DNA from: JACDAN01 sp963834825
GTDB taxonomy: Bacteria > Actinomycetota > Thermoleophilia > Gaiellales > Gaiellaceae
Assembly (NCBI GenBank): GCA_963834825.1
Contig: CAWICZ010000003.1
Span: forward strand, 1 to 64,000
Direction: 5' to 3'
DNA: 64,000 bases
Shown: in pieces, positions 1 through 8,821 of the stretch
Numbering within the stretch: position 1 is the first letter of the stretch
How the letters are laid out: each line of letters opens with the position of its first letter
Program-made: the position numbers and the translations under genes
The notes under the pieces: generated by a model
What the model saw: only the letters and a program-made list of their open reading frames with translations
Told to the model about the DNA's origin: nothing
Database searches by the model: none

Positions 1-268
1 GCCGCGCTAGGCGGGGAGCTAGCGGTTCCCTGAGCCCGCAATCCGCTTTAGCGGGGCTGAATCCCCTCCAGAGGGGGTCGTGCTCGAGACACGGGCTTCG
101 GGCGCGAGTGTTGACGGTTAGGTCCCGCGCACTGGGAGCCTGCGAACCGCGTCAGATCCGGGAGGAAGCAGCGCTAAGCAGTTTCTCTCAGGTGCCGTGG
201 GTCGGCCTGGCCCGAGCGAGCGCCCGCTGCACCGGCTCGATGCCCGCCTTCGAAGAGGGTGCGCGGTC
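1..268 (+). ncRNA. ffs: Signal recognition particle RNA, large Bacillus type
   Basis: This is the RNA of the signal recognition particle, which binds Ffh and targets nascent membrane and secreted proteins. The universal helix-8 domain is visible at about 142-172 (GTCAGATCC, then GGGAGGAAGCAGCGCTAAG). The 5' part carries an Alu domain (GCGGGGAGCTAGCGG and CCCGCAATCCGCT near 11-52) that resembles Bacillus scRNA, and bases 1-7 can pair with 261-267. It is therefore the long form (about 270 nt), not the short 4.5S form usual in many actinobacteria. The true 5' end may lie a few bases before the window. It sits directly upstream of dnaX, a common arrangement. Confidence 0.9.
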
Positions 269-313
269 GGGCACTCACGGCACGCTCGTCTGATCTAATC
301 GGAGTGACCGCTC

Positions 314-1894
314 GTGACTGCCCTCTACCGGAAATATCGCCCCCAGGACTTCGACGAGGTCGTCGGCCAGGAGGCGGTCGTCCAGACGCTTCGCAACGCG
401 ATCGAAGCCGGGGAGGTGCGGCAGGCGTACCTGTTCGCCGGGCCGCGCGGAACCGGAAAGACCTCGCTCGCGCGCATCCTCGCGAAGGCGCTGAACTGCG
501 AGCAGGGACCCACGTCGACGCCCGACAAGACCTGCCACTCCTGCGTCACGATCGCGAACGGGACCTCGCTCGACGTGATCGAGATGGACGCGGCTTCCCA
601 GCGCGGGATCGACGACATCCGCGAGATCCGCGAGCGAGTCGTTCTGCAGCCGGTCGAGGGGCGCTACAAGGTCTACATCCTCGACGAGGCCCATCAGCTC
701 ACCGACGCGGCCTTCAACGCGCTGCTGAAGTTGATCGAGGAGCCGCCGCCCCACCTCCTCTTCGTCTTCTGCACGACCGATCTCTCGAAGATGCTGCCGA
801 CCGTTCGTTCCCGATGCCAGACGTTCGTCTTCTCCCGGCCTCGGCTAGCGGATCTCGTCCGCAAGCTGCGACGGATCGCAGACGCGGAGGGGATCGAGGC
901 GCCGGACGCCGCACTGGCGCTGATCGCTCGCGGGGCGAGGGGCGCCTACAGGGACGCCGAGTCGACGCTCGATCAGCTCTCCTCCGCGACGGAGAAGCAG
1001 GTGACCGTGCAATCGGTGCTCGAGCTGCTCGGTGCGGTCGAGGAGGAAACTCTCTTCCGTCTCTGCGACCTCGTCGTCGACAGGGACACGGCCGGCGCGC
1101 TCCAGTTCCTCGAGGAGCTGTCCGAGCAAGGCCAAGACCTCGGCCGCTTCGTCACCGATTTGCTGGAACACCTGCGCCACCTGCTGCTCGTCCAGCACAT
1201 CGGCGAAGTGCCCGACTCTCTCCCCGTCACCGAGGAGACCCGAGAGCGCCTGAGGGCTCAAGCGAACCAGCTCCCCGGGCCGACGGTCATCCGACTCTGC
1301 GACCTGCTCGCGGTCGCGGTCGACGACATGCGCCAGGGCGGCGATCCCCGGTTGCCGCTCGAGCTGGCGCTGATCAAGGTCACGCGGCCGGGCGCCGACC
1401 TCGAGCGGGAGTCGCTCGCCTTCCGGATCGAGCAGCTCGAGCGGCGCAGCGACCCCGGGACGGCCGCGAGTGCCTCGGAGCCAGAGCGGCAGACTCCGGA
1501 GTCGGAAGCGGAGCCCGCGAGCCCGCCACCGGTCGAACTGGAGCAGCTCCAGGCTGCCTGGCAGCGGTCCGTCATCCCAGCGGTCGAGGAACGCTCGGTC
1601 CCGACCGCGTCGGTGCTCAGAGAGGCGCACCCGTCGGGCCTCACGGGCGACACGCTGACGCTCGAGTTCCCGCCGGCCGCGTCGTTCCACCGCAATCTCG
1701 CGGAGGAGCCCAAGAACGCCACGCTGCTCGTCGACGCCCTCTACGAGGTCACGGGAAGGAGATTCGCGGTTGCGTTCGCCGTCGGCGAGAATGGTGAAAG
1801 CGAGCCTCAGGAACAGCGTACGCTGAGCGGTGAGGAGCTGGTCGAGGAGCTCAAGCAGACCTTCGACGCAAGAGAGGTCACGCCCGAGTCATGA
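314..1894 (+). CDS. dnaX: DNA polymerase III subunit gamma/tau
   Basis: Clamp-loader ATPase of the replicative polymerase. The protein (526 aa) opens with the family signature ALYRKYRPQDFDEVVGQ, has a Walker A motif GPRGTGKT at residues 43-50, a LDEA Walker B near 123, a Cys-containing zinc module around residues 62-77 and the SRC sensor (TVRSRCQTF). The C-terminal part beyond about residue 370 is a charged linker followed by a tau-like domain. The start is GTG at 314. No slippery A-run typical of programmed frameshifting is seen, so probably only the tau form is made. The last codons overlap ybaB by 4 bases (ATGA), indicating translational coupling. Confidence 0.95.
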   Translation: MTALYRKYRPQDFDEVVGQEAVVQTLRNAIEAGEVRQAYLFAGPRGTGKTSLARILAKALNCEQGPTSTPDKTCHSCVTIANGTSLDVIEMDAASQRGIDDIREIRERVVLQPVEGRYKVYILDEAHQLTDAAFNALLKLIEEPPPHLLFVFCTTDLSKMLPTVRSRCQTFVFSRPRLADLVRKLRRIADAEGIEAPDAALALIARGARGAYRDAESTLDQLSSATEKQVTVQSVLELLGAVEEETLFRLCDLVVDRDTAGALQFLEELSEQGQDLGRFVTDLLEHLRHLLLVQHIGEVPDSLPVTEETRERLRAQANQLPGPTVIRLCDLLAVAVDDMRQGGDPRLPLELALIKVTRPGADLERESLAFRIEQLERRSDPGTAASASEPERQTPESEAEPASPPPVELEQLQAAWQRSVIPAVEERSVPTASVLREAHPSGLTGDTLTLEFPPAASFHRNLAEEPKNATLLVDALYEVTGRRFAVAFAVGENGESEPQEQRTLSGEELVEELKQTFDAREVTPES

Positions 1895-2205
1895 AAGGCA
1901 TGGACATCAACAAGATGATGCAGCAGGTCCAGCAGATGCAGGCCGAGGTGATGAAGGCGCAGGAAGAGCTCGCGCACGAGACCGTCGAGGCGTCGGCCGG
2001 CGGAGGCATGGTCACCGTCACCGCCACGGGCTCGGGAGAGATTCAAAAGATCGTGATCGCGCCCGAGGCAATCGACCCCGACGATCCAGAGCTCCTCGCA
2101 GACACGATCCTCGCCGCGGTCAACGAGGCGCTTCGTGCGGCGAACGACTTGGCGCAATCACGCCTCGGTGGGATGGCCGGAGGACTAGGCCTGCCCGGTC
2201 TCTAG
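1891..2205 (+). CDS. ybaB: YbaB/EbfC family nucleoid-associated protein
   Basis: A 104-residue protein of the YbaB/EbfC family, small dimeric DNA-binding proteins usually encoded between dnaX and recR. The N-terminal Met- and Gln-rich helix (DINKMMQQVQQMQAEVMKAQ) and the central VTVTATGSGEIQKIVI strand pattern are typical. It overlaps the dnaX stop by ATGA. Its 3' end overlaps by 21 bases the end of the oppositely oriented asparagine-synthase-like gene. The usual next gene, recR, is displaced about 2.2 kb downstream. Confidence 0.93.
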   Translation: MKGMDINKMMQQVQQMQAEVMKAQEELAHETVEASAGGGMVTVTATGSGEIQKIVIAPEAIDPDDPELLADTILAAVNEALRAANDLAQSRLGGMAGGLGLPGL

Positions 2206-3319
2206 GCCGGCAAGAGCGCTCGCGACCAGGGGAACGACCGTCGGACTCTCTCGCGCGAGTGCGATCGACTGGAGCAACAGGAAAGTCCGTGGATCCGGGC
2301 GCGGACTCGACCACTGCAGTCGAAGCGCCTCGACGTCCACCACGTCGGGATCGGCGCCCTCTCCCTGCCAGCCCTCCGCGAGCTCGCGGCTATGGCCGCG
2401 CCAGAAACGGTCTTCGCGGGTCGGCGTGGTCGGCCGAGCGAGCAGCTCCGCGGGGAGCAGCTCTCCGAACACTGCGTTCGTGGCGCCACGATGTGCCGGA
2501 AACTGGCTGAGAGCCGCTCGTGAAAGCCGCGTCGATCAGCGGATGGCAGATCTCAACTCTGAGCTCGTCCGCGAGCCGCTGCAGCAGATCGATTTTGATC
2601 TGGACCTGACGCAGTCTCGCCCACCACCAGGTCCGCCGCCGCTCGGTGCGGGGTCTCGAAGCGGCGTCCGCCGACCAGCGCGCCCGAACCTCACGCTGCG
2701 CAGCCGACGTCAGCCACGGCAGCGGGCCAGAGTTCCGACAGAAGAGACCGCTCGGCTCGCCGAGGGCGTTGCGCTGGCCGAGCCCGGTGATCAAAGAGCC
2801 GCCTGACGCCCACTCGATCAGTGGCATCCAGGCGTGAGCGTGGGAGGGCCAAAGGATGCTGTGACGCCGCAGCACGCGCATCGCGACCGGGCCGACAAGG
2901 TCGAGCTCGTCGGCGAACTCGAGCCGTATCCAGTCGGTCAGGCCCAAACGGACGATCACGTGCTCTTGCCAGGCCGCCTCGTGTGCGCCGGGCGAGCCGT
3001 CGATACGGATCGTCGCTGCCACCGGCAGTTCGAGCCCTTCGCGTCGCGCGAGCTGAACGGCGACCGCCAAGATCGCCGACGAGGCAGTCCCGCCGGAGAA
3101 GCTCATCAGGCAGGGCGGGCGTCGCAGCGCCGGCAGGATCGCGCTCTCGAGGGCCGCTAGCGCTGTCGGATTGCCGTTCTCGGCCGCCGCCGGTTCGCCT
3201 CGCTGCGGCGTGAAGCCGAAGACGAGGCCAGACGCGATCTCGAGCGGCGTAAGCTCGCAGAGCCCTAGGATCGGCTCCGCAGCCCCTTCCCCGGCAGCTT
3301 GCGCTGCGAACGAGCTCAT
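2185..3319 (-). pseudogene. Asparagine synthase-like protein, frameshifted
   Basis: The N-terminal part (start ATG 3319) resembles the synthetase domain of asparagine synthases: it has an SFSGGTASSAILAVA stretch matching the PPi-loop SGG-D/S-S motif and a later CHPLIDAAF segment typical of the C-terminal half. After about 2512-2525 the reading frame changes: the natural continuation (AALSQFPAHRGATNAVFGEL, then WRGHSRELAEGW) lies one frame away down to the stop at 2185. The span is 3n+1 bases, so one extra base would explain the break. No glutaminase domain is present, so it is more likely an amide- or lactam-forming relative than a true AsnB. It may be a consensus error or a young pseudogene. 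Confidence 0.7.
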
Positions 3320-3567
3320 CGAGCACACCCTAGGAAGGGAAGAAGGGGCTTCCAAGACCAGATCGGCGCTCGGCGAGGAGTGTTCGTCACTAGCCCTTTG
3401 GGGGTCGGTCAGCCTTTCCCCACCGGCTACCCACAGCTTTTCCACAGTGCCGTGGACAGAATCCGGCTGGACTTTTCCTAGTCGAAGACGACACGACCCC
3501 GCCGTTCGACCAAAAAACTGGACTAATCGGTAGGCCTAAACCCTTCCAAAGCTACTCAAATTGCGTT

Positions 3568-4305
3568 ATGACTCCGACCGTAAGTTCTTTTCCACAACCT
3601 CGAAAGGCGGCCCTTTCGTTGAGCGGCAGTCCTCCCCAGCAGTCTGGCGTCATCTGCGACGCCCATCCGATGTGGCTCGATGCCGTCGAGCAGGTTCTGC
3701 GGCGAATCGGCATCGACGTCGTCGGAAAGACAACCTCGACCTCCGAAGCCCTCTCTCTGGTCGAGGAGCACCGCCCTGACATTTTGATCACCGAGCTCGA
3801 GGGCAACTCGGGCGATCTCAGCGGCCTCGTCTTGCTCGAGCGTGCCCGTGCGGCGTGCTCCAAGGTGCGTCCGATCGTGCTGTCGATGCACCAGGACACC
3901 CAGGTCATCGACGCCGCGCTCGTCGCGGGTGCCTCGGCGTACGTCGTGAAGACGGCCCGCCCCGAGGATCTCGCCTCCGCGGTCAGGCAGGCCTTCTCAC
4001 ATTCGGTTTACCTGGCCGGATGGAGGCCGGTGGCACCGGAGCCGGTCGCGAAGCAGTCAGCCGCAGAAGAGCCTGGGCTCACGCGGCGCGAGCTCGAGAT
4101 CCTGCGGCTCGTCGCGGAAGGACATTCCAACGCGCAGCTGGCCCGGATGCTTTGGGTGACCGAGCAGACGGTCAAGTTCCATCTGTCGAACGTCTATCGC
4201 AAGCTCGACGTCGCCAACCGCACCGAGGCGAGCCGCTGGGCGCAGGTCAATGGCCTCCTCGAGGTGCGGCACGACACCACGCTCGCTCCGGCGCTCGCTC
4301 CCTAG
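3568..4305 (+). CDS. Response regulator, LuxR/NarL type, with Glu at the phospho-site
   Basis: A 245-residue transcription factor with an N-terminal receiver domain (about 27-145) and a C-terminal LuxR helix-turn-helix (about 170-235, LTRRELEILRLVAEGHSN and TVKFHLSNVYRKLDVANRTEA). The receiver keeps the acidic start (ICDAHP), the Ser switch (IVLSMHQ) and the conserved Lys (YVVKTA), but the phospho-acceptor position reads ILITELEG, Glu instead of Asp. Glu often mimics the phosphorylated state, so the protein may act without a kinase; no kinase gene is adjacent. The first 25 residues are low in conservation, so a later start is possible. Confidence 0.88.
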   Translation: MTPTVSSFPQPRKAALSLSGSPPQQSGVICDAHPMWLDAVEQVLRRIGIDVVGKTTSTSEALSLVEEHRPDILITELEGNSGDLSGLVLLERARAACSKVRPIVLSMHQDTQVIDAALVAGASAYVVKTARPEDLASAVRQAFSHSVYLAGWRPVAPEPVAKQSAAEEPGLTRRELEILRLVAEGHSNAQLARMLWVTEQTVKFHLSNVYRKLDVANRTEASRWAQVNGLLEVRHDTTLAPALAP

Positions 4306-4350
4306 GCTTTTCCGCCGATAGGGGGGCACGCCGCACGGCGGCACTCGAAG

Positions 4351-4380
4351 AGGGCGGACCATCCCCCGGTCCGCCCTTTT
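4351..4380 (+). terminator. Rho-independent terminator
   Basis: An almost perfect GC hairpin, AGGGCGGACC and GGTCCGCCC around a short loop, followed by TTTT. It closes the response-regulator gene and separates it from recR. Confidence 0.85.
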
Positions 4381-4398
4381 CGAGTCCCAACAGGTCCG

Positions 4399-5013
4399 AT
4401 GCCGACAGGCACAATGGCCGACGTGTTCAGCCCCGCCATCGAGAACCTCGTCGCGCAGCTGACGCGCCTGCCCGGCGTCGGAACCCGCACCGCGCACAGG
4501 CTCGCGTTCCATCTGCTGCGCGCGCCGCAGGAGGAGGCGCTCGAGCTCGCCGGGGCGCTCCAGGAAGCGAAGGAACGCGTCCGGTTCTGCACGGCCTGCG
4601 GCAACTGGACCGAGGAGGAGACATGCGAGATCTGCCGCGACGCACGGCGTGACCGCTCGGTGATCTGCGTCGTCGAGCAGCCGGCCGACGTCCTCTCGCT
4701 CGAGCGCACCCACGAGTACCGCGGGCTGTACCACGTGCTCGGCGGTGCGCTCTCACCGCTCGACGGAGTCGACCCGGAGGATCTCCGCATCGACGAGCTC
4801 CTCGGTCGCGTCGCGGGTGACGGCGTCGTCGAGGTCGTGCTCGCCACCAATCCGAACACCACGGGCGAGGCGACGGCGTCGTTCATCGCCGACCGGCTCC
4901 GCGGACGCGTCCGCGTCACTCGGCTTGCCAGCGGCCTCCCGGTCGGGGGCGATCTCGAGTACGCGGACGAGGTCACCCTCGGACGCGCTCTCGTCGGCCG
5001 TCGAGAGGTCTAG
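4399..5013 (+). CDS. recR: Recombination mediator protein RecR
   Basis: RecR works with RecF and RecO to load RecA at gaps. The protein has the N-terminal helix-hairpin-helix (LTRLPGVGTRTAHRLAFHLL), a four-cysteine zinc finger (CTACGNWTEEETCEIC), a Toprim domain (ICVVEQPADVLSLE) and the C-terminal Walker-like end (TRLASGLPVGGDLEYADEVT). Its length of 204 aa is normal. An alternative ATG at 4414 (MADVFSPAIENL) would remove five residues and may be the true start. recR upstream of lysC-asd is the usual actinobacterial order, here with purU inserted. Confidence 0.94.
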   Translation: MPTGTMADVFSPAIENLVAQLTRLPGVGTRTAHRLAFHLLRAPQEEALELAGALQEAKERVRFCTACGNWTEEETCEICRDARRDRSVICVVEQPADVLSLERTHEYRGLYHVLGGALSPLDGVDPEDLRIDELLGRVAGDGVVEVVLATNPNTTGEATASFIADRLRGRVRVTRLASGLPVGGDLEYADEVTLGRALVGRREV

Positions 5014-5017
5014 CCCC

Positions 5018-5881
5018 TCAAAAGACGATCGTGCGATTCTCGTGAACCAACACGCGATCGTCGAGGTGCCACTCGACGGCCCGCGCGAGCACGAGTCTTT
5101 CCAGGTCGCGCCCGATCCGCTCCAGCTCCGCGACGCTGTGGCGGTGTGTGACACGGAAGACGTCCTGCTCGATGATCGGGCCGGCGTCGAGCTCCTCGGT
5201 CACGTAGTGCGCCGTCGCCCCGATCAGCTTGACGCCTCGCTCCCGAGCCTTCCGATAGGGATCGGCGCCGACGAACGCCGGGAGAAACGAGTGATGAATG
5301 TTGATCACGGGCGCCTCGAGGCGAGCGAGGAAATCGCCCGAGAGAACCTGCATGTAGCGGGCGAGCACCACCAGATCGGCCTCTCCGGAAAGTAAGGCGA
5401 GCATCTGCTCCTCCGTTTCGTCCCGCGACGATGGCGTGATCGGGACATGGTGGTAGGGCACGCCGAAACTGCTCACGTCGTCAACGTGGTCATCGTGGTT
5501 GGAGACGACGGCGACGACGGTGCCGGGCAGCTCGCCGCGGCGCCAGCGCCAGAGCAGATCGAGGAGGCAGTGCTCGTCACGCGATGCCAGAAGGGCCAAA
5601 CGCTTGCGGTCGCTCAGGTAGGCGAGCCGCCAATCCATCTCGAAGGGCTCGGCCACGGCTTCGGCGAAGGTCTGCTCGAGCTCGTGGCGCCGATCCTGCA
5701 GACCCTCCAGCCGGAACTCCATGCGCATGAAGAAGGTTCCGCCCTCGGGGTCGGTCGAGTGCTGATCCGAGCTCGTGATGTTGGCGCCGCTCTCGGTGAG
5801 GAAGCCCGAAACGGCCGCCACGATCCCGTGTCGATCCCGGCAGGACATCAGCAACCTCGCGGTGTGCCGATGCTCTTCCAC
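5018..5881 (-). CDS. purU: Formyltetrahydrofolate deformylase
   Basis: PurU hydrolyses 10-formyl-tetrahydrofolate to formate and tetrahydrofolate, balancing one-carbon pools and supplying formate for purine synthesis. An N-terminal ACT domain (about 1-85, SCRDRHGIVAAVSGFL) is followed by a formyltransferase domain with the NIHHSFLPAF signature and the catalytic Asp region (ATAHYVTEELDAGPIIEQD). 287 aa is the family length. The start is GTG at 5881. It converges on recR with only four bases between the stop codons. Confidence 0.94.
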   Translation of the reverse strand: MEEHRHTARLLMSCRDRHGIVAAVSGFLTESGANITSSDQHSTDPEGGTFFMRMEFRLEGLQDRRHELEQTFAEAVAEPFEMDWRLAYLSDRKRLALLASRDEHCLLDLLWRWRRGELPGTVVAVVSNHDDHVDDVSSFGVPYHHVPITPSSRDETEEQMLALLSGEADLVVLARYMQVLSGDFLARLEAPVINIHHSFLPAFVGADPYRKARERGVKLIGATAHYVTEELDAGPIIEQDVFRVTHRHSVAELERIGRDLERLVLARAVEWHLDDRVLVHENRTIVF

Positions 5882-5934
5882 CCGGGCCTCTTAACACGTT
5901 CGGCGGCCGACCGCCAGCACGCCGGGGCCATACC

Positions 5935-5940
5935 TACACT
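5935..5940 (+). promoter_or_regulatory. Putative -10 element of a leaderless lysC transcript
   Basis: TACACT lies seven bases before the lysC ATG and no Shine-Dalgarno is present. With this spacing transcription would begin at or next to the start codon. Confidence 0.5.
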
Positions 5941-5947
5941 CTCCGGC

Positions 5948-7201
5948 ATGGCGACGACCCAGTACGAGAGCGTTCCCGAACTCGCCGGCGAGGCTCCGGC
6001 CCGCGCGGGCACCGTCGTGATGAAGTTCGGAGGAACCTCCGTCGCAGACGTCGACCGCATCAAGGCGGTCGCACGCCGGCTCGTCGCCGCTCGGGAGGCA
6101 GGCAATCGCATCGTCGCCGTCCTCTCGGCGATGGGCGACACGACGGATGACCTCGTCCGCCTCGCTTACGAGATCTCGCCCGGGCCGGTCCCCCGCGAAC
6201 TGGACATGCTGATCTCCGTAGGCGAGCGGGTCTCGTGCGCGCTCGCCGCGATGGCGATCCACGACCTCGGCCACCAGGCGATCTCGCTGACCGGCTCGCA
6301 GGCCGGGATCGTCACCGACACGTCGCACGGCAAGGCCAAGATCGTCGACGTCCGGGCGCGGCGGATCCACGAGGCGCTCGACGCCGACCGGATCGTGCTC
6401 GTCGCCGGCTTCCAGGGCGTCTCGACCGACTTCGACGTAACGACGCTGGGTCGCGGCGGCTCGAACCTGACCGCCGTCGCGATTGCTGCGGCACTCGGCG
6501 CCGAGGGCTGCGAGATGTACACGGACGTCGAGGGGGTCTACACCGCCGACCCACGAATCGTCCCGAACGCCAGGAAGCTCCATGCGGTCAGCTACGAGGA
6601 GATGCTGGAGCTCGCCGCGAGCGGCGCGAAAGTCCTCCAGCTACGCTCGGTCGAGTTCGCTCGCAATCACGGCGTCAAGCTCCACGTCCGCTCGAGCTTC
6701 TCCGACGCGGACGGAACCTGGATCCGCGAGGAGGATGAACGGATGCTCGAGAAGGCGATCATCTCCGGCGTCGCCCACACGGTCGAGGAGGCGATCTACC
6801 GCGTCGACGGCGCGAAGGCCGCTGAGCTCTTCCAAGCGCTCGCGGATGCGGGCGCGAGCGTGGACACGATCATCCAGACCGGACCCGAGATCGTCTTCTC
6901 CGCCCCCTTCTCCGACGACGACGAGGTCACGCGGACACTCGACGATCTGGGCGTTCGCTGGTCCTCGCGCGCCGACCTCGGGAAGGTCAGCCTGGTCGGA
7001 GCCGGAATGAGAACTCATCCCGGGATCGCTGGAAAGACGTTCTCGACGCTCGCCGAGCTCGGGATCGAGCCGCAGATCGTGAACACCTCCCCGATCAAGA
7101 TCACCTGTTTCGTTCCGCGCGACGACGTCGAGCGGGCCGTCAAGGCGCTCCACGAGGCTTTCGAGCTCGACGCGACGACGGCGGTGCGCGCCCATGAGTA
7201 G
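5948..7201 (+). CDS. lysC: Aspartate kinase
   Basis: First enzyme of the aspartate family pathway (Lys, Thr, Met, diaminopimelate). The 417-residue protein begins its kinase domain with VVMKFGGTSVADVDRIKAVA and carries the VLSAMGDTTDDL and TTLGRGGSNLTAVAIAAALG motifs; two ACT domains in the last 150 residues imply feedback control by end products. The chosen ATG follows a -10-like hexamer by seven bases. Its stop overlaps asd by eight bases, so the two are cotranscribed. Confidence 0.95.
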   Translation: MATTQYESVPELAGEAPARAGTVVMKFGGTSVADVDRIKAVARRLVAAREAGNRIVAVLSAMGDTTDDLVRLAYEISPGPVPRELDMLISVGERVSCALAAMAIHDLGHQAISLTGSQAGIVTDTSHGKAKIVDVRARRIHEALDADRIVLVAGFQGVSTDFDVTTLGRGGSNLTAVAIAAALGAEGCEMYTDVEGVYTADPRIVPNARKLHAVSYEEMLELAASGAKVLQLRSVEFARNHGVKLHVRSSFSDADGTWIREEDERMLEKAIISGVAHTVEEAIYRVDGAKAAELFQALADAGASVDTIIQTGPEIVFSAPFSDDDEVTRTLDDLGVRWSSRADLGKVSLVGAGMRTHPGIAGKTFSTLAELGIEPQIVNTSPIKITCFVPRDDVERAVKALHEAFELDATTAVRAHE

Positions 7202-8129
7202 GTTCGGCGTCGTCGGAGCGACCGGCGTCGTCGGGACGGTCACGCTCGAGCTGCTCGCAGACCGGGGACACAGGGATGTCCGGGCGTTCGCCTCGGTGCG
7301 CTCGGCCGGGAAGGAAGTGCGGTTGGGCGATCGGACGCTCGTGGTCGAGGAGGCGACCCCGGAAAAGCTTGCCGCCGCGGGGCTCGACGTCTGCTTCTTC
7401 TCGGTCGGCACCGGGCCGAGCTCGGAGCTCGTCCCGCCGACGGCCGAGGCCGGTATCACGTGCATCGACAAGTCGGACGCGTTCCGCCTCACCGACGGGA
7501 TCCCGCTCATCGTCGCCGGTGTCAACGACGATGCTCTCGACGGCGGCCCGATCGTCGCGAACCCGAACTGCTCCGCGATTCAGCTCGCCTGCGTGCTGAA
7601 GCCGCTCCACGACGCGGCCGGGCTGCGACGCGTGCGGCTCGCGACCTACCAGTCGATGTCGGGCGCCGGCGACGTGGGGGTCGAGCGGCTGCGCGCCGTC
7701 GAGCCGATGAAGGCGGATCTGGCAATGGACTGGGAGCGCGAGGGCGACGAGTTCAGCGAGGAGTCGAAGCTCCGCGAGGAGACACGCAAGATCCTCGGTC
7801 TCCCCGACCTCCCCCTCCAGGCGACCTGCGTGCGGGTTCCGGTCCTGGTCGGGCACGCGCAGGCAATCTGGGTCGAGACCGAGGAGCGCCTGTCGCCCGA
7901 ACAGGCGCGCTCGCTGTTGGCGGCGGCGCCGAACGTCAGCCTCAAGGACTTCGCCACGCCGGGCGATGCGGCCGGGGCCGACGAGGTTCTTGTGGGTCGA
8001 ATCCGGCAGGATTCGACGCAGGAAGGCCTCGCGCTCTGGACGGTCAACGACAACCTCCGCAAAGGCGCAGCCCTGAACGCGATCCAGGTCGCCGAGCTGG
8101 TCCTCAGCCGCGAGCCCATCTCGGCGTAA
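7194..8129 (+). CDS. asd: Aspartate-semialdehyde dehydrogenase
   Basis: Converts aspartyl phosphate from LysC to aspartate semialdehyde with NADPH. The 311-residue protein has the N-terminal nucleotide-binding GVVGATGVVG, catalytic Cys126 in NPNCSAIQL and the catalytic His221 in RVPVLVGHAQA. It is somewhat shorter than the usual 335-345 aa. It is translationally coupled to lysC. Confidence 0.95.
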   Translation: MSRFGVVGATGVVGTVTLELLADRGHRDVRAFASVRSAGKEVRLGDRTLVVEEATPEKLAAAGLDVCFFSVGTGPSSELVPPTAEAGITCIDKSDAFRLTDGIPLIVAGVNDDALDGGPIVANPNCSAIQLACVLKPLHDAAGLRRVRLATYQSMSGAGDVGVERLRAVEPMKADLAMDWEREGDEFSEESKLREETRKILGLPDLPLQATCVRVPVLVGHAQAIWVETEERLSPEQARSLLAAAPNVSLKDFATPGDAAGADEVLVGRIRQDSTQEGLALWTVNDNLRKGAALNAIQVAELVLSREPISA

Positions 8130-8157
8130 CCCCACCGCAACCGTCCGAAGTGGCCAG

Positions 8158-8180
8158 GTCCGGGGGCCAGGCCCCTGGAC
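8158..8180. terminator. Dyad between convergent asd and GNAT genes
   Basis: GTCCGGGGGCC and GGCCCCTGGAC form an 11-bp inverted repeat with one G-T pair. There is no T-run, but the position between two convergent stop codons suits a bidirectional terminator. Confidence 0.5.
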
Positions 8181-8197
8181 ACGGCTCGGTTCGACGG

Positions 8198-8821
8198 CTA
8201 GGGCCGCCGGGGCACGGGCGACGCCTCCGGCTCGAGCAGCTCCTTCACCTGCCGGACGAGTCGCTGGCCGCGTTTTTCGGGCACGAACTCCAGCCCGCCG
8301 AGGTCGAGCCGCGCCAGCTCGACGCGCCCGGCGCGCCGGACCGTCAGGAAGCCGAAATCGGCGAGGAAGTCACCGGGGAAGACCGTACGGTGCACGAGGA
8401 ACCGTTCCTCGGCCGACTCACCTTCGGGGTATCGATACGCGAAGGCCTCCAGCGCCCGCCCGCCGCGCTCCTTCACGTCCGCGATCGCCGAGAGGAAGAG
8501 TGACTGCATCACCCACTGCGCCGAGCCCTCGACGAGGTACGCGCAGGTAATCAGGACGGCATCGTCGGACGGCGGCCCCCCGGGGAGATCCTCGGCACGC
8601 GGGAAGAGCTCGCTCGGCCCGTACTGCATCGAACCGAGCACGCGTCCGTCGTCGTCGACATAGAGCGTGCCCCACGCGCCCCAGTCCGCCTCGGCGCGGT
8701 CGATCCAGCGGCTCTTCGATGTCCGCTTCCCAGGGCGCGATTGCCACCAGACGCAGTCGTGGCAGACGGTCGGCGCGCTCGGCAGCGTCGCCCCGGTCAA
8801 GCCTCGGACACGGTTGCTCAC
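8198..8821 (-). CDS. GNAT-family acetyltransferase-like protein
   Basis: A 207-residue protein resembling an actinobacterial GNAT subgroup with an N-terminal CHDCVWWQ segment and a central ITCAYLVEGSAQWVMQSLFL stretch that occupies the acetyl-CoA-binding strand and helix. The substrate is unknown. The start is GTG at 8821, overlapping the stop of the upstream metallophosphoesterase gene by GTGA, so the two are coupled. The family assignment rests on pattern recognition only. Confidence 0.65.
   Translation of the reverse strand: MSNRVRGLTGATLPSAPTVCHDCVWWQSRPGKRTSKSRWIDRAEADWGAWGTLYVDDDGRVLGSMQYGPSELFPRAEDLPGGPPSDDAVLITCAYLVEGSAQWVMQSLFLSAIADVKERGGRALEAFAYRYPEGESAEERFLVHRTVFPGDFLADFGFLTVRRAGRVELARLDLGGLEFVPEKRGQRLVRQVKELLEPEASPVPRRP

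Noticed and set aside
3438..3596. Two TTTTCCACA sequences (3438-3446 and 3588-3596) resembling DnaA boxes near the response-regulator gene.
   Set aside because: Only two loose matches, no dnaA, dnaN or AT-rich unwinding region nearby; the second lies inside coding sequence. Not evidence of an origin.
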